From: Bacteroides salyersiae WAL 10018 = DSM 18765 = JCM 12988
Lineage (GTDB): Bacteria; Bacteroidota; Bacteroidia; Bacteroidales; Bacteroidaceae
Length of the DNA stretch: 64,000 nt
Direction of reading: 5' to 3'
Assembly (NCBI RefSeq): GCF_000381365.1
Contig: NZ_KB905466.1
Coordinates: 990,693-1,054,692, forward strand
Under the pieces are notes generated by a model. That model had not been told where the DNA came from. It saw nothing but the letters and a program-made list of their open reading frames with translations, and did no database searches. The translations under genes and the position numbers were made by a program. Positions 1 to 10,599 of the stretch are shown one piece after another. Each line of letters starts with the position of its first letter. Position 1 is the first letter of the stretch.

Positions 1-1225
1 TTTCGTCCTTATCTAACCGTGCGGATGTCCGGGTTGTTTTTGTAACTGGCAGTATTCCTTTTTCGGCAAAACTCTTCTGAATAGATACTGGAGCCCCCAT
101 AGACATATCAGAGGCTTCCGTCTGTTTACCTGCCAGATAAAAATACCCCCAATCAATACAAATGATATCACCGCTTTTACCTAAAACATTCTGTTCTAAA
201 GTTCCTGTTTTTAGTACATGAATGCCAGAAGATTGATAGCTTTCTACACTAACCTCTTGTTCCGGGCTGTTAACTGCCCATTTGGGAGTTGCAGAGAAAT
301 AGATCTGTACATCATGTGCACGCTTGTCCAACGACCGAACTTCATAACTAATATAATTAACCGGACTACTCAATAAATCCAGATCGGTAAGAACCAATGG
401 ACTCGTAAACTTCAAATCCAATTGCACTGGACCGCAATAAAAAGAATAATAAGTTTGAGTAGGTAATACATTCACCTTTATTTGTTCGGCCTCCGTACCA
501 AAAAAGGACTCTACCTCATCCTCGGTAAAAAGGCCAAAATCAACATAAGCTCCTCCCATCGTATTATGGCAATGAGCTGCAATAAGATTATCTTCTGATG
601 TCAGAGATTTCACTTGTTCCGCATCCAAAGGTTGCACAACATAGTTTCTCCACTTATATCCTGTGTTCACCAGCATCTGCCCATTCAGATACAATTCAAA
701 AATATCGTCATGTGAATAAATCAGATATAACTTTTTCTTGATAACATTTTTATGATCGATTGAGAATTTCCGGCGTATCCAAATATCCCCCTGGCTCCAT
801 CCGGTTTTAACGTGAGACATATCAGCACTTCCAAATGCCCCCACACCTGCCTGCCATCCCACATCATTATACTCTTTTTTATACCAATCGGCCAAAGGCA
901 ATGTATTTGTATATTTAGCCTGCCATTCTTCGTTCCGAGCATCTTTTAGTATTGCTTTTAATACTTGCTTATCCTTCCCCATAAAACGATAGCATTTACC
1001 ATCTACTCTCAAAACACCTACTAAAGGATGTTCTGTTCCCGTCCAATGCCTGACGTCATCTTCATACAGTTTATCAGTATGCGACCACGCAGAAATATAA
1101 GGGTCAATTGTAATCAATGGATAAGCAGGAGCCCTGAAATGAGAAGCCGGCACTTCTTTATTATTCCCAGCTTCTACATAAAAAGACAAAAAACTTAATA
1201 GTAAAAGTAAAATATTTTTCTTCAT
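1..1225 (-). CDS. Glutaminase-like DUF4964/DUF5127/DUF4965 protein, C-terminus outside window
   Basis: The first 408 residues are visible; the reading frame stays open to the window edge, so the gene is partial. The start at 1225 gives a signal peptide (MKKNILLLLLSFLSF then hydrophilic), followed by the family N-terminus reading PAYPLITIDPYISAW and a HWTGTEHPLVGVLRVDGKCYRFMG block. I recognise these from Bacteroides proteins annotated as glutaminase-like with DUF4964, DUF5127, DUF4965 and DUF1793. Family members are about 830 residues, so roughly half is missing. The gene starts 8 bp after the esterase stop (1234) and is the last visible gene of the large minus-strand operon. True activity in glycan PULs is not established; a role on glycan or glycopeptide is inferred only from position. 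Confidence 0.72.
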   Translation of the reverse strand, partial: MKKNILLLLLSFLSFYVEAGNNKEVPASHFRAPAYPLITIDPYISAWSHTDKLYEDDVRHWTGTEHPLVGVLRVDGKCYRFMGKDKQVLKAILKDARNEEWQAKYTNTLPLADWYKKEYNDVGWQAGVGAFGSADMSHVKTGWSQGDIWIRRKFSIDHKNVIKKKLYLIYSHDDIFELYLNGQMLVNTGYKWRNYVVQPLDAEQVKSLTSEDNLIAAHCHNTMGGAYVDFGLFTEDEVESFFGTEAEQIKVNVLPTQTYYSFYCGPVQLDLKFTSPLVLTDLDLLSSPVNYISYEVRSLDKRAHDVQIYFSATPKWAVNSPEQEVSVESYQSSGIHVLKTGTLEQNVLGKSGDIICIDWGYFYLAGKQTEASDMSMGAPVSIQKSFAEKGILPVTKTTRTSARLDKDE

Positions 1226-1233
1226 AATTATAC

Positions 1234-2925
1234 TCAAATTCCTGACGTATTCAATTTTCTAACATATAAGTTATCTTCTGTCAAAACATATAACTCATTC
1301 ATATCTTTACCACCCAAACATAAAGAATGTATTTGTTCACCGGGTATTGGTAATATAGCTCTTACCAACCCCTCTCTGTCACAAACCTGAACTCCCAGCA
1401 GAGTCGCTACATAAAGATACCCCCTGCTGTCAAATACCATATTTCCGTTTTCAGAAGCAAAAGAATCATTGGTACTATGCAATCTGTAATAAGGCTGTTT
1501 ATCAGAGAATAAATCGTTTTCCGAGGGAACATAAGAATATATCCATTGGGAATTTACTCTCCTCTGTACTAAACGTGAATGATCAGGATATATAGCCAAA
1601 AACTTCCCTCCTACCTCATCTTCATCTATTTTTTCTTTTGATTTTCTGTTCAAATTTACTTTCCATAATATATTTCCATTATCTTTCTGCTGAACTGTAT
1701 ATACTACTGATTCATCCACCGGTAAAATACTTTCGGTCCCTTGCATCCCCTTCAGCAATATGTCACGTTTATCATTCATGAGTCTACCCGACGAATCCAA
1801 TAATAACAAGTTATTATACAATACACCTACCAAAGAGCAATCAGAGAATCGACCTAAATTCTGTATACCATCCTGATTCAGTTTATGGATATTCTGATCA
1901 ATTGTTTGAAATATAATATCTCCGGAATTATTGGCAAACAGGCTACTGGATATTACTCCTGGTAACTCTATCTCCTGCCACTGTGATTGACTGTCTATAA
2001 TTTCAGAAAGCATATCATTCCTCGAAACACCACACTCCACCTCTTTCGGCCATCCTTTCCAAAGCCAACGCATTACATCCGGAAAAATATTCTCAGCATG
2101 TACTCCGTCATGTCCACCATGCCCCCAAGAGTGAGCTACCTCATACCCGGAAAAGGCCAAAGCTGATTCCATCAGCAAATTACCATCAAACCAATGCCCT
2201 AAAAGAGGATTCCATGCATCTTCTGTTCCGTCTTCCAAAAAGATACGAAGAGGTTTAGGTTCCGTTTTCCGTATCAACGCTGGATATTCATTACCACCTC
2301 TCATAGCTACAAAAGAGCCAAAAGCACTAAACACACGACGAAATGCATCAGGACGTTCCCAAGCAGCAGTAAAAGCGCAAATACCTCCACTGCTTGCCCC
2401 TGCAATGGCACGGTCATTAGGATTCTTTGAAAAGTTTAATAAACGTCCGTCTGTAGTCTTTTTAGCTTCGGCATCAGGCAACAACTCCTCTAACAGGAAA
2501 CGAACAAAACGGTCGTTAGTAGTATCAAATTCATAGCTTCTGTTAGCCCGGAGAAACTTTCCATTTCTTTCTATTTTACCTGGCCCCACAAAAACACCAA
2601 TAGTCACTGGCATTTCCCCAGTTGCTATCAAATTATCAAAAACGGTAGTGGCTTTAAACAAAATGTCATCCATACATACGTACAAACAGGCCGGTTTATC
2701 ACCTTTATAAGCTTTAGGAATATAAATCCAATAGCTTCTCTCCGTTCCCGGATAAATTTTGGAGTTGGTAAAACGAAATTCCAATACCTCACCGGCTACA
2801 CTTTCGTCAACAGGCTGCTTCGCCGGATCATATGGATATTTTGCATCATATCCGGATTGGGCTGCAACATTTACGCAACAGAAAGTTACAACAATTGCCA
2901 ATAAAAATCTTTCTACAGTTTTCAT
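1234..2925 (-). CDS. Secreted esterase (Fes/esterase-D-like) fused to a beta-propeller
   Basis: A 563-residue exported protein with signal peptide (residues 1-22, ending VAAQ). Residues about 40-290 form an alpha/beta-hydrolase of the putative esterase family (PF00756 type): nucleophile motif GASSGG near residue 176, acid candidate in FLEDGTEDAW and the catalytic His in the GHGGHDGVHAE segment. The second half carries repeating short blades (for example GRFSDCSLVGVLYNN, DSRGYLYVATLLGVQVCDREG) resembling an SMP-30/gluconolactonase-type propeller. It is 22 bp downstream of a GH78 gene and 8 bp upstream of the glutaminase-like gene, so it is co-transcribed. A role in removing ester decorations from the rhamnose/mannose glycan is inferred; no substrate can be read from sequence. 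Confidence 0.75.
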   Translation of the reverse strand: MKTVERFLLAIVVTFCCVNVAAQSGYDAKYPYDPAKQPVDESVAGEVLEFRFTNSKIYPGTERSYWIYIPKAYKGDKPACLYVCMDDILFKATTVFDNLIATGEMPVTIGVFVGPGKIERNGKFLRANRSYEFDTTNDRFVRFLLEELLPDAEAKKTTDGRLLNFSKNPNDRAIAGASSGGICAFTAAWERPDAFRRVFSAFGSFVAMRGGNEYPALIRKTEPKPLRIFLEDGTEDAWNPLLGHWFDGNLLMESALAFSGYEVAHSWGHGGHDGVHAENIFPDVMRWLWKGWPKEVECGVSRNDMLSEIIDSQSQWQEIELPGVISSSLFANNSGDIIFQTIDQNIHKLNQDGIQNLGRFSDCSLVGVLYNNLLLLDSSGRLMNDKRDILLKGMQGTESILPVDESVVYTVQQKDNGNILWKVNLNRKSKEKIDEDEVGGKFLAIYPDHSRLVQRRVNSQWIYSYVPSENDLFSDKQPYYRLHSTNDSFASENGNMVFDSRGYLYVATLLGVQVCDREGLVRAILPIPGEQIHSLCLGGKDMNELYVLTEDNLYVRKLNTSGI

Positions 2926-2947
2926 ATCTTTCCATTTATAATATTCG

Positions 2948-5581
2948 TCATGGTATCACTTCAAAAGTAAATGTTCCGGATTTCAAATTCACCGGCTCGT
3001 CCTTTTGTAAAAATAACGTTGCTGTAGAGTTAGGAGGAACTGTCACTTTATAAATAATTTTTGCCCCTTTCCTATTCCATGAAGATTTAACCATGCCCTG
3101 AGGCGTAATATACGACACTTTTACATAACTAATATCTTTCAAAAAATAAGGTCTCAATATCACATTCTTAAATCCCGGACATGCAACATCCGGATTGATT
3201 CCTCCCAATGTTTTATAAAGCCAGGCACCAATTTCACCAAACATTATGTGATTTTCAGAAGTTATGGCTTTTCCATCATACTGCCACCACTCATGTAAAG
3301 TCGTTGCTCCCCGCTCAATCCAGTTACCCCATGAAGGTTCATCTGTCTGATTGGCTATTCGATATGCCTGTTCTACATTTCCTGTTGTGGTTAAAGCATC
3401 CAATAACGCCTGGCAACCAAAGATGCCGACATCCAAATGATCATTGTCCTGTTTTACTCGTGCTGATAAGTTGGCGGCTACTTTAGCACGGCAATGTTCG
3501 GGAACAATATTCCAACGCAAAGGCATACTCAACTCCGCCTGATAACCGCTTGCATAAATACCCGTTTCTTCATTCAAAAACTTTTTATTGATTGCAGTTT
3601 TTATTTTATCTGCCATTTTTCTATAAAAGAATAAATCATCCTCCTTATTGAATAACCGGGCTGCCTTTGCTATAATATCTACCATCCGGAAGAAACAGAT
3701 GGATGCCGTTAATTCCTTATTAGATACCGCTTTATAAGGACACCAATCACCCAAACAAGCATCTGGGACTAAACCAGCCGGATAATGTTTCAGAAAAAAG
3801 TCTGCATGCTTTTTCATCATTTCATAATTTTCGGCTAAACAGGTAGCATCTCCATAAAATTCATAAATAGTCCAAGGAATAATGGCTACTGCACAAGTCC
3901 AATCAACCGTATTGTCCGTTTGCCCCCAGCCACCAGAAGGAATAATACAAGCAAGACGACCATTATCAAACATATTATCCTGTAAATCCCTCATCCATTT
4001 TTCATAAAAAGTAATGGCGTCGTAATTGTACAGCCCTGTTTCTATAGCCAGATGGGCATCTCCCGTCCAGCCGTTTTTCTCTCGTTGCGGACAATCAGTC
4101 GGAATTCCGATCAAATTGGACAGATAAGAATATCGGGTTGCACTCATTATCTTGTTAAACAAAGGATTAGAGCATTCAAAAGATCCAATTTCCGGAACAT
4201 CCGTATGTACAAAACAAGAATTCAGACTCTTTTTATCCAGCTTTAAAGGCTTGTCTGAAGTAATTTCCACATACCGAAATCCTTTGTAGCTAAATCGAGG
4301 AACAAAATGGTCCTTTTTCCCATCTAAATAAATAATATCCGTTTGGAATTGCTCATCATCGGGGTGCTTTCCGTAACGTTCGGCATTGTAGAAACCAGTC
4401 AAACAATCATCATACACATGTTCTCTCTTTTCATCAAGACTTTCTGCATGTTTTATTTTCACACGAGTTCCCTCTATTCCCTTAAATACTCCATCAATTA
4501 TTCCACACCAATTTTGTCCGAAATCAAACACATAATTGGTATCGCTAAACTTCTTAATACTTTTTGCATGTAGTCTGTCTGTTATACGAATCGGAGGCAT
4601 GTTCAGAGCCACCAGTTTTTCAGCAGGAGTAGCCACTTCTATTGCCCGTTGCCAATCCCCCCCATTACTCTCTAAAGCATACGTCTCTCTGTTTTCTCTC
4701 CTGAAATCATATCCTTCACCTAAATAGATAGCATTAAAAGTTAGCGGGCTTGCTGTTGTTTCAAAAGAACGGTCCGAGGCTATCACTTCTTCTGTACCAT
4801 CCATATATACGATACGAAGATTCAAACAGAAAGAAGGTCTACCTCTCCAGTCCGCCTGATGAAAATTCCATTCAGCAACCGGCTGATGATTATACCACCC
4901 ATTACCTAATAAAATACCTAATATATTCTCACCCTGCTTCAAATCTTTGGTCACATCATAAGTAGCATATAACAAACACTTCGCAAAATCCGTATAGGCA
5001 GGATCTAAAATATGGTCACCAATTTTCTTTCCGTTGATAGACAACTCATACAATCCTGCTGCTGTAATATAAGCTCTCGCTGATTTAACTTTCTTACTTA
5101 TACCTATATTTTTGCGGAAATAAGGAGTCGAACGATCTTCTATATCCTTACCGTCGGAAATGAATTTACCTTTCCAATTTTGCTGATCCAACATACCTGT
5201 TTCAAAAGAAGATATTACCTTCGATGATTTTTGACCGTCTTTATCAGCAATAGAAACACACCAGTAGTATCTGGTAAAAGGCTCCAATTCTTTGCCTGTA
5301 TATCTAATCAGTGTATTATTACTCTTCTTTTCTTCAGACCAAAGAATATTTTCACCCTTTAATAAAGATAAAGAATCCGTACTTACCGCTACATAATAAG
5401 CAGTTTGTAAAGCATCTGCCCGTCTATCGAATAATTTCCACGATAATCGTGGTGATCTTTCATCAATACTCAACGGCCGACACAAATATTCACATCTCAA
5501 ATCTATTGGATAGCATTTCTCTTTTCCATAGCAAGAAAAAGACAATAAAATACCATATAGTAAAATCAATATTTTCTTCAT
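2948..5581 (-). CDS. GH78 alpha-L-rhamnosidase (first)
   Basis: An 877-residue secreted enzyme with signal peptide. The N-terminus DLRCEYLCRPLSIDERSPRLSW is the typical start of Bacteroides GH78 proteins, followed by the rhamnosidase N-terminal beta domains and the (alpha/alpha)6 barrel. The catalytic block TDCPQREKNGWTGDAH lies near residues 493-508 and matches the family D-C-P-x-R-[DE] signature with the acid Glu and the later GD; the base Glu is probably in TTLHEWW near 764. It should release non-reducing terminal alpha-L-rhamnose by inversion. It follows the second GH78 gene by 12 bp. The two paralogues differ clearly around the active site (NGWTGDA here, AYTGDG in the other), so different linkages are plausible. 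Confidence 0.92.
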   Translation of the reverse strand: MKKILILLYGILLSFSCYGKEKCYPIDLRCEYLCRPLSIDERSPRLSWKLFDRRADALQTAYYVAVSTDSLSLLKGENILWSEEKKSNNTLIRYTGKELEPFTRYYWCVSIADKDGQKSSKVISSFETGMLDQQNWKGKFISDGKDIEDRSTPYFRKNIGISKKVKSARAYITAAGLYELSINGKKIGDHILDPAYTDFAKCLLYATYDVTKDLKQGENILGILLGNGWYNHQPVAEWNFHQADWRGRPSFCLNLRIVYMDGTEEVIASDRSFETTASPLTFNAIYLGEGYDFRRENRETYALESNGGDWQRAIEVATPAEKLVALNMPPIRITDRLHAKSIKKFSDTNYVFDFGQNWCGIIDGVFKGIEGTRVKIKHAESLDEKREHVYDDCLTGFYNAERYGKHPDDEQFQTDIIYLDGKKDHFVPRFSYKGFRYVEITSDKPLKLDKKSLNSCFVHTDVPEIGSFECSNPLFNKIMSATRYSYLSNLIGIPTDCPQREKNGWTGDAHLAIETGLYNYDAITFYEKWMRDLQDNMFDNGRLACIIPSGGWGQTDNTVDWTCAVAIIPWTIYEFYGDATCLAENYEMMKKHADFFLKHYPAGLVPDACLGDWCPYKAVSNKELTASICFFRMVDIIAKAARLFNKEDDLFFYRKMADKIKTAINKKFLNEETGIYASGYQAELSMPLRWNIVPEHCRAKVAANLSARVKQDNDHLDVGIFGCQALLDALTTTGNVEQAYRIANQTDEPSWGNWIERGATTLHEWWQYDGKAITSENHIMFGEIGAWLYKTLGGINPDVACPGFKNVILRPYFLKDISYVKVSYITPQGMVKSSWNRKGAKIIYKVTVPPNSTATLFLQKDEPVNLKSGTFTFEVIP

Positions 5582-5593
5582 AATCTGTTTTTT

Positions 5594-8287
5594 CTACTTC
5601 ATGATAAAATGATAAACCCCCGAGCCCAAAAACAAAGTATTATCCTTCATTTCCATACATTTTCCGGATTCCATGACCTCTGTATATTGTTTCGGAATGA
5701 ATAGAGTAGCAGTGGTATTTGCAGGGATCTCCACTTTCACTGAGAAACCTTGCTCTCCGTCTACCTCCCATTCCGAACGGACCATACCATACAGAGAACG
5801 GAAGCTCCCTTTACAAAAGGATAAATCACCAATCGGACGAGGACATATTATAATATGCTTCATTCCCGGCCGTTCCGAGTCATAACGAATACCCAACAAT
5901 GTATCGTAGAACCATGCCACCACACTCCCAAACATCGGGTGACAACGGGAACTATTCCCATGCCAGTCTTCCCATAAGCAGGAATATTCATCTCGAGTAA
6001 TGTAATGACCAAAAGAAGGATAAGAGCGTTGAGTTATAAGCTTGTATGCCACGTCGCCATAATTATTCTCTGTCAGTACTTTTAATAATAAAGGAGTTGC
6101 CAAAATTCCAGTGTCAAAATGATAACCGAGCGATTCAATCTGACGTAACAACGTGTTCAGTACTTTTTCTTTTCTATCCTCGGGTACCAACCCGAAAGCT
6201 AACGGAAAAACATTAGCTCCCTGTCTACTTTCCCAATAGCCGTTCTCGTCTTCATCCCAAAAGACTTCATTAAAATTCTGTTTAATCTGCTTAGCCAACG
6301 CATCAAAATAAGGAGTATCTTCTGTTCTATTGAGAACACGAGCGACTTTAGACATAATATCTGTTACGCGATAATAATATGCCGTATTCACGAGCGACTC
6401 CGGTAATTCTATCTTATCGGGTGTACACCAATCTCCCAAACACCAGCCATTAGGCTCTTCTTTTACTACAATCCCTCTGGCATCCAAACGAGTACCAAGA
6501 TATTGAATCCAATGCTTCATACCATCATAATGTCGGGATAACAGTATGGTATCACCATATTGATGATAATAGGCCCACGGCATAATCACATAGGCTGACC
6601 CCCATGCTGGTCCACCACCACCGCCACCAAAGGGAGCAGTATGAGGAACATAACCAGTCATATGGTTTTGTGCATCTGCAATATCGTCCAGCCATTTATA
6701 AAGAAAACGAGTGCAGTCAAATGCATACAACATACTTTCAACCAACACTTGTCCATCACCTGTATAAGCCAAGCGTTCCCGATGTGGACAATCACTGCTG
6801 ATGCTTCCATGCATGTTGATTTTTTGAGTATGAATATACTTCCGGTAGATACTGTTAAGTATCGTATCCGATGATACAAAAGTCCCGGTTTCATCCACAT
6901 CCGTATATATCTCCTTTACAATGAGACTTTGTGCATTCAATGCTACTTTTGGAGATATTACTTCTATTTCCCTGAATGTATGCCATGTAAAACGAGGTTC
7001 CCAACACTCTTCTCCATTTCCTTTCAGAATATATGTATCCGATTGTCCAAAATCAATACCTTCCTCACCAATAAACCGAAGTTTTATGCAGTCACCCGCT
7101 TCTCCGGAAACTGTCAACATAGCCCAGCCGGCAATCATTTTCGGAAGAACAAAACGATAAACAGAATCATTGACCTGCTCCTTCAATTCGGGGTGATACA
7201 TTTGCATTACCTTGTCGTACGGAGCAGTCTGGGGATATAATTTACCTTCGGGAGAACGTACTTTTATCGCTTTTTGCCACAATGAATCATCATATTCCAC
7301 CGAACTCCATCCATCCATTTCTTTTCGGGCATCATACACTTCTCCGGTAAATATATTATCAGAAACCAAAGGTCCGATTGCACACCTCCAACTTTCATCG
7401 GAAACGATATTTTCCATAGTACCATCCTGATAAACAATTTCCAATTGTAGCAATAAACGTGGAGTATCATACCACATATATCCCTCAACAGTCCGCCCAC
7501 GTTGATTGTACCAACCATTACCTAAAATAACCCCCAAACAGTTTTTTCCTTTTTTCAAATATGAAGTTACATCAAAAGTATTATATAGTATGCGTTTGTG
7601 TGATTGATCGTCATACGGATACAGAATATGCTCTATGGTACGTTTATCATAATTAGTAACAGCAGGAGCAAGCATCTGATCTCCGATTCTATCACCGTTA
7701 ATATACATTTCATAAAAACCTAATCCACAGATATAAACTCTGGCATTTTTTATCTCTTTAACAACTTCAATATTTTTACGAAAAAATGGAGCAGGGGCTA
7801 CATTAGCTTCCAAAGGAGTATCATCTTCCCGGTTGGAAATCCAAGAAGCCAGCCAATCAACTGGCTCCAATCCAATAGCCCAGTTAGCAATAGCGCTCCA
7901 TTCCGTCACCTGATCATTTTCATCCCAAACTCTAACTTTCCAATAAACATGTTGGCGAGATACAAGTGCTCTCCCCTTATAAAGAATTTGTTGGGATTGA
8001 GAAGAATTGACTTTTCCGGAATCCCATAAGTCACCAATATCATCGAATAGTAGTAATGAATCACTCGCTACTAATATCTGATAAGCCGACTGCATTTTAT
8101 TTCTGTTCTTTCCATTGCAAACATCCAACTTCCAACCTAACCATATGAAGTTCGCTTGTATGGCTACTGGATTTGTCAGATAGTCTGTACGCAGATCAAA
8201 AACTCTCATTTCTGGTGCCTGACAAGAAAAGAAAGACAAAACAAGCAATAAGTTTCCTACCAAAATTGTACTATATATTTTTTTCAT
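5594..8287 (-). CDS. GH78 alpha-L-rhamnosidase (second)
   Basis: An 897-residue protein with a lipoprotein-type signal (LLLVLSFFSCQAPE; Cys near residue 22), so probably anchored. It has the GH78 layout: N-terminal beta domains, carbohydrate-binding-like segment (GLGFYEMYINGDRIGDQMLAP), barrel with SDCPHRERLAYTGDG near residue 495, a six-glycine run in PFGGGGGGPAWGSA, and the base region SCLWEDWHGNSS near 773. Both catalytic carboxylates of the family appear present. It starts 31 bp after the GH92 stop. Activity on alpha-L-rhamnosides is a confident family call; linkage is not known. The lipoprotein signal differs from the first GH78, suggesting a different location or a sequential action. 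Confidence 0.9.
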   Translation of the reverse strand: MKKIYSTILVGNLLLVLSFFSCQAPEMRVFDLRTDYLTNPVAIQANFIWLGWKLDVCNGKNRNKMQSAYQILVASDSLLLFDDIGDLWDSGKVNSSQSQQILYKGRALVSRQHVYWKVRVWDENDQVTEWSAIANWAIGLEPVDWLASWISNREDDTPLEANVAPAPFFRKNIEVVKEIKNARVYICGLGFYEMYINGDRIGDQMLAPAVTNYDKRTIEHILYPYDDQSHKRILYNTFDVTSYLKKGKNCLGVILGNGWYNQRGRTVEGYMWYDTPRLLLQLEIVYQDGTMENIVSDESWRCAIGPLVSDNIFTGEVYDARKEMDGWSSVEYDDSLWQKAIKVRSPEGKLYPQTAPYDKVMQMYHPELKEQVNDSVYRFVLPKMIAGWAMLTVSGEAGDCIKLRFIGEEGIDFGQSDTYILKGNGEECWEPRFTWHTFREIEVISPKVALNAQSLIVKEIYTDVDETGTFVSSDTILNSIYRKYIHTQKINMHGSISSDCPHRERLAYTGDGQVLVESMLYAFDCTRFLYKWLDDIADAQNHMTGYVPHTAPFGGGGGGPAWGSAYVIMPWAYYHQYGDTILLSRHYDGMKHWIQYLGTRLDARGIVVKEEPNGWCLGDWCTPDKIELPESLVNTAYYYRVTDIMSKVARVLNRTEDTPYFDALAKQIKQNFNEVFWDEDENGYWESRQGANVFPLAFGLVPEDRKEKVLNTLLRQIESLGYHFDTGILATPLLLKVLTENNYGDVAYKLITQRSYPSFGHYITRDEYSCLWEDWHGNSSRCHPMFGSVVAWFYDTLLGIRYDSERPGMKHIIICPRPIGDLSFCKGSFRSLYGMVRSEWEVDGEQGFSVKVEIPANTTATLFIPKQYTEVMESGKCMEMKDNTLFLGSGVYHFIMK

Positions 8288-8318
8288 ATAAAATCAGTCA
8301 TTGATGTACACCATTTGG

Positions 8319-10565
8319 TTAGAAAGGAGTAAAAGGACGAGTCTGAGATGCAGCCCCAAACTGATAATTAGGCTTATTCCCCATATAAAATCTCAAAGTA
8401 CCTCCTTTCATTATATCTTCGTACTGAATGTAAGATTTAGAATAAGTTTTTCCATTTAATTCCACTGACTGAATATAGATATTTTCATCACTATTATGAA
8501 TCGTTTCAATTGTAAAGTTCTTCTTGCCGGGTAATTCAATCTTAACATTCTCAAACAACGGACTACCAAAAGCAAAGACGCCCCAAGAAGGATTTACCTG
8601 GTAAAATCCCATAGCGGACAGTAAATACCATGCGGACATCTGTCCACAATCTTCATTACCAATTATACCGTCAATTTGATCAGTATAAAAATTCGTCAAT
8701 ATCTGACGCACTATTTTAGCCGTTTTCCATTGCTGTCCTGCATACGAATACAAATATGCCATGTGATGACTCGGTTCATTTCCATGTGCATACTGTCCAA
8801 TCAAACCGGTTATATCAACAGAAGCATGTTCTCCCATATCTCCCTCCATTGTGAAAAGAGAATCCAATTTTTGTGTAAAGAGCTTATCACCTCCATACAT
8901 CTCAATTAAATCAGACGGGCATTGAGGAACATAAAAAGAATATTGCCAACCCGTACCCTCACTAAAAAAGCCATGTCCTCCATGTACTGAAATGATCGGA
9001 TCATATGGAGTAGCCCATGTCCCATCAACACTTTTAGGCCTGATAAACCGAATAGTCGGGTCAAAATAATGCTTGTAATATTTACTCCTTTTAAGAAATA
9101 GATCAAACATTTCTTTATCTCCCAACTTTTGAGCCATCGCAGCAACTCCCCAATCTCCAATTGCATATTCCATAGCAATGGAAGTAGCTTCACCCAGTCT
9201 TTCATAAGGAATGTATTCCTGTTCTAATACATAGGGGATACCTTTTTGTTTCAAATAAGTGGCCGACTGAATACATGCCTGAAAAGCTCTTTGAGCATCA
9301 AATCCCTTAATATTTTTCAAATAAGCATCAGCTATTACGTTCAGTGCATTATAACCAGGCGTCTGATCGGTTTCTCCCCCAAGTAATGGCCATACCGGAA
9401 GTTTTCCCTGCTGATCGTAAATAGCCAGCATCGAATTTATAAAATCCCCCACACGCTCTGTTTGAGTAATTGTAAACAGAGGGTGTAAAGCTCTGTAAGT
9501 ATCCCAAAGTGAAAATGTTGAATAATTAACACCTTTCTCCGCTTTACTTATTTTATTATCGTGCCCTCTATACTCTCCATTGATATCACAATAGGTGGTG
9601 GGAGCAATCAACGTATGGTACATGGCCGTGTAGAATATTTTCAAATTCTTCGCATTTGTATCGGACAGTTTTATGCGACCCAATTCTTTATTCCACTTTT
9701 TCAATCCTTCTTTAGACACTTTTTCCAAATCCCAATGTGGAATCTCACCTTCCACATTTAATGCTGCATTCCGACAACTTACTGACGATATGGCTACTTT
9801 CAAAGAAATATCAGAAAGATCGTTATCTAAAACTAAAACTCCTTTTACTCCTTTACTATTCAAATCTTTACTATCGACAAATGCACTATCTTCAAAAAGT
9901 AACAGGTCTTTAATCGGCTTGTTTGTTTTTAAAACAAAATAAATACGATGCTCCGGCGCCCATCCGTTCACAAATCGATAACCTTCTATTGTATAATCGT
10001 CAACTTTTTTTAAACCAGAAGCATAATCTTCAAAACCATTACCTTCTTTCAAGTTAATAAGAATATGTTTCTCCACATTTTGCTTAGGATAATGATAACG
10101 GTGTATAGCTACACGTTCTGTTGCTGAGAGTTCGACCTTAATTCCATTCTCCATCAATAAGGAGTAGTAATTAGGACGAACTATTTCATTTTCATGCTTA
10201 TAATAGGAAGCATAACTACCGGATATATCGTGTTGTTCTCCTCTTTTTGTCCGCACTTTACCCGTAAAAGGCATTACTTGTACATCCCCCAAATCAGTAC
10301 ATCCGGTTCCATTTAAATGAGTATGAGCAAATCCAATAATCACACTATCAGAATAATGATAGCCAGAACACCAATCCCAACCTTTATGAATATTCTGCGG
10401 TCCCACCTGTATGGCCCCAAAAGGAACGGAAGCTCCTACAAAAACATGTCCATGTCCTCCTGAGCCAATATAGGGGTCAACATATTGGACATAATCTCTT
10501 GCTTCCATCACATTGAAATGGAAGAACATGCTTATCAACAAAACAAATAACTTATTATGATTCAT
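8319..10565 (-). CDS. GH92 exo-alpha-mannosidase (third in operon order)
   Basis: The ATG at 10565 gives MNHNKLFVLLISMFFHFNVMEA, a clean signal peptide, and is preceded by an AAAAGGT ribosome-binding stretch; the frame also extends 11 codons upstream, which I did not use. The 748-residue protein begins with the GH92 signature YVDPYIGSGGHGH, then GWDWCSGYHYSDS and HLNGTGC. The acid motif EGTGWQYS (about 533) and the base motif GNEDCGQMSAW (about 636) are present, as is SLWDTYRA. GH92 enzymes are calcium-dependent inverting exo-alpha-mannosidases, often alpha-1,2 or alpha-1,3 specific. It is about as close to the copy at 20790 as expected for paralogues in one PUL. It sits between the CBM-like gene and the GH78 pair. 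Confidence 0.93.
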   Translation of the reverse strand: MNHNKLFVLLISMFFHFNVMEARDYVQYVDPYIGSGGHGHVFVGASVPFGAIQVGPQNIHKGWDWCSGYHYSDSVIIGFAHTHLNGTGCTDLGDVQVMPFTGKVRTKRGEQHDISGSYASYYKHENEIVRPNYYSLLMENGIKVELSATERVAIHRYHYPKQNVEKHILINLKEGNGFEDYASGLKKVDDYTIEGYRFVNGWAPEHRIYFVLKTNKPIKDLLLFEDSAFVDSKDLNSKGVKGVLVLDNDLSDISLKVAISSVSCRNAALNVEGEIPHWDLEKVSKEGLKKWNKELGRIKLSDTNAKNLKIFYTAMYHTLIAPTTYCDINGEYRGHDNKISKAEKGVNYSTFSLWDTYRALHPLFTITQTERVGDFINSMLAIYDQQGKLPVWPLLGGETDQTPGYNALNVIADAYLKNIKGFDAQRAFQACIQSATYLKQKGIPYVLEQEYIPYERLGEATSIAMEYAIGDWGVAAMAQKLGDKEMFDLFLKRSKYYKHYFDPTIRFIRPKSVDGTWATPYDPIISVHGGHGFFSEGTGWQYSFYVPQCPSDLIEMYGGDKLFTQKLDSLFTMEGDMGEHASVDITGLIGQYAHGNEPSHHMAYLYSYAGQQWKTAKIVRQILTNFYTDQIDGIIGNEDCGQMSAWYLLSAMGFYQVNPSWGVFAFGSPLFENVKIELPGKKNFTIETIHNSDENIYIQSVELNGKTYSKSYIQYEDIMKGGTLRFYMGNKPNYQFGAASQTRPFTPF

Positions 10566-10599
10566 GCGATTACCTTTTTTGTATTCATATTCAATCAAA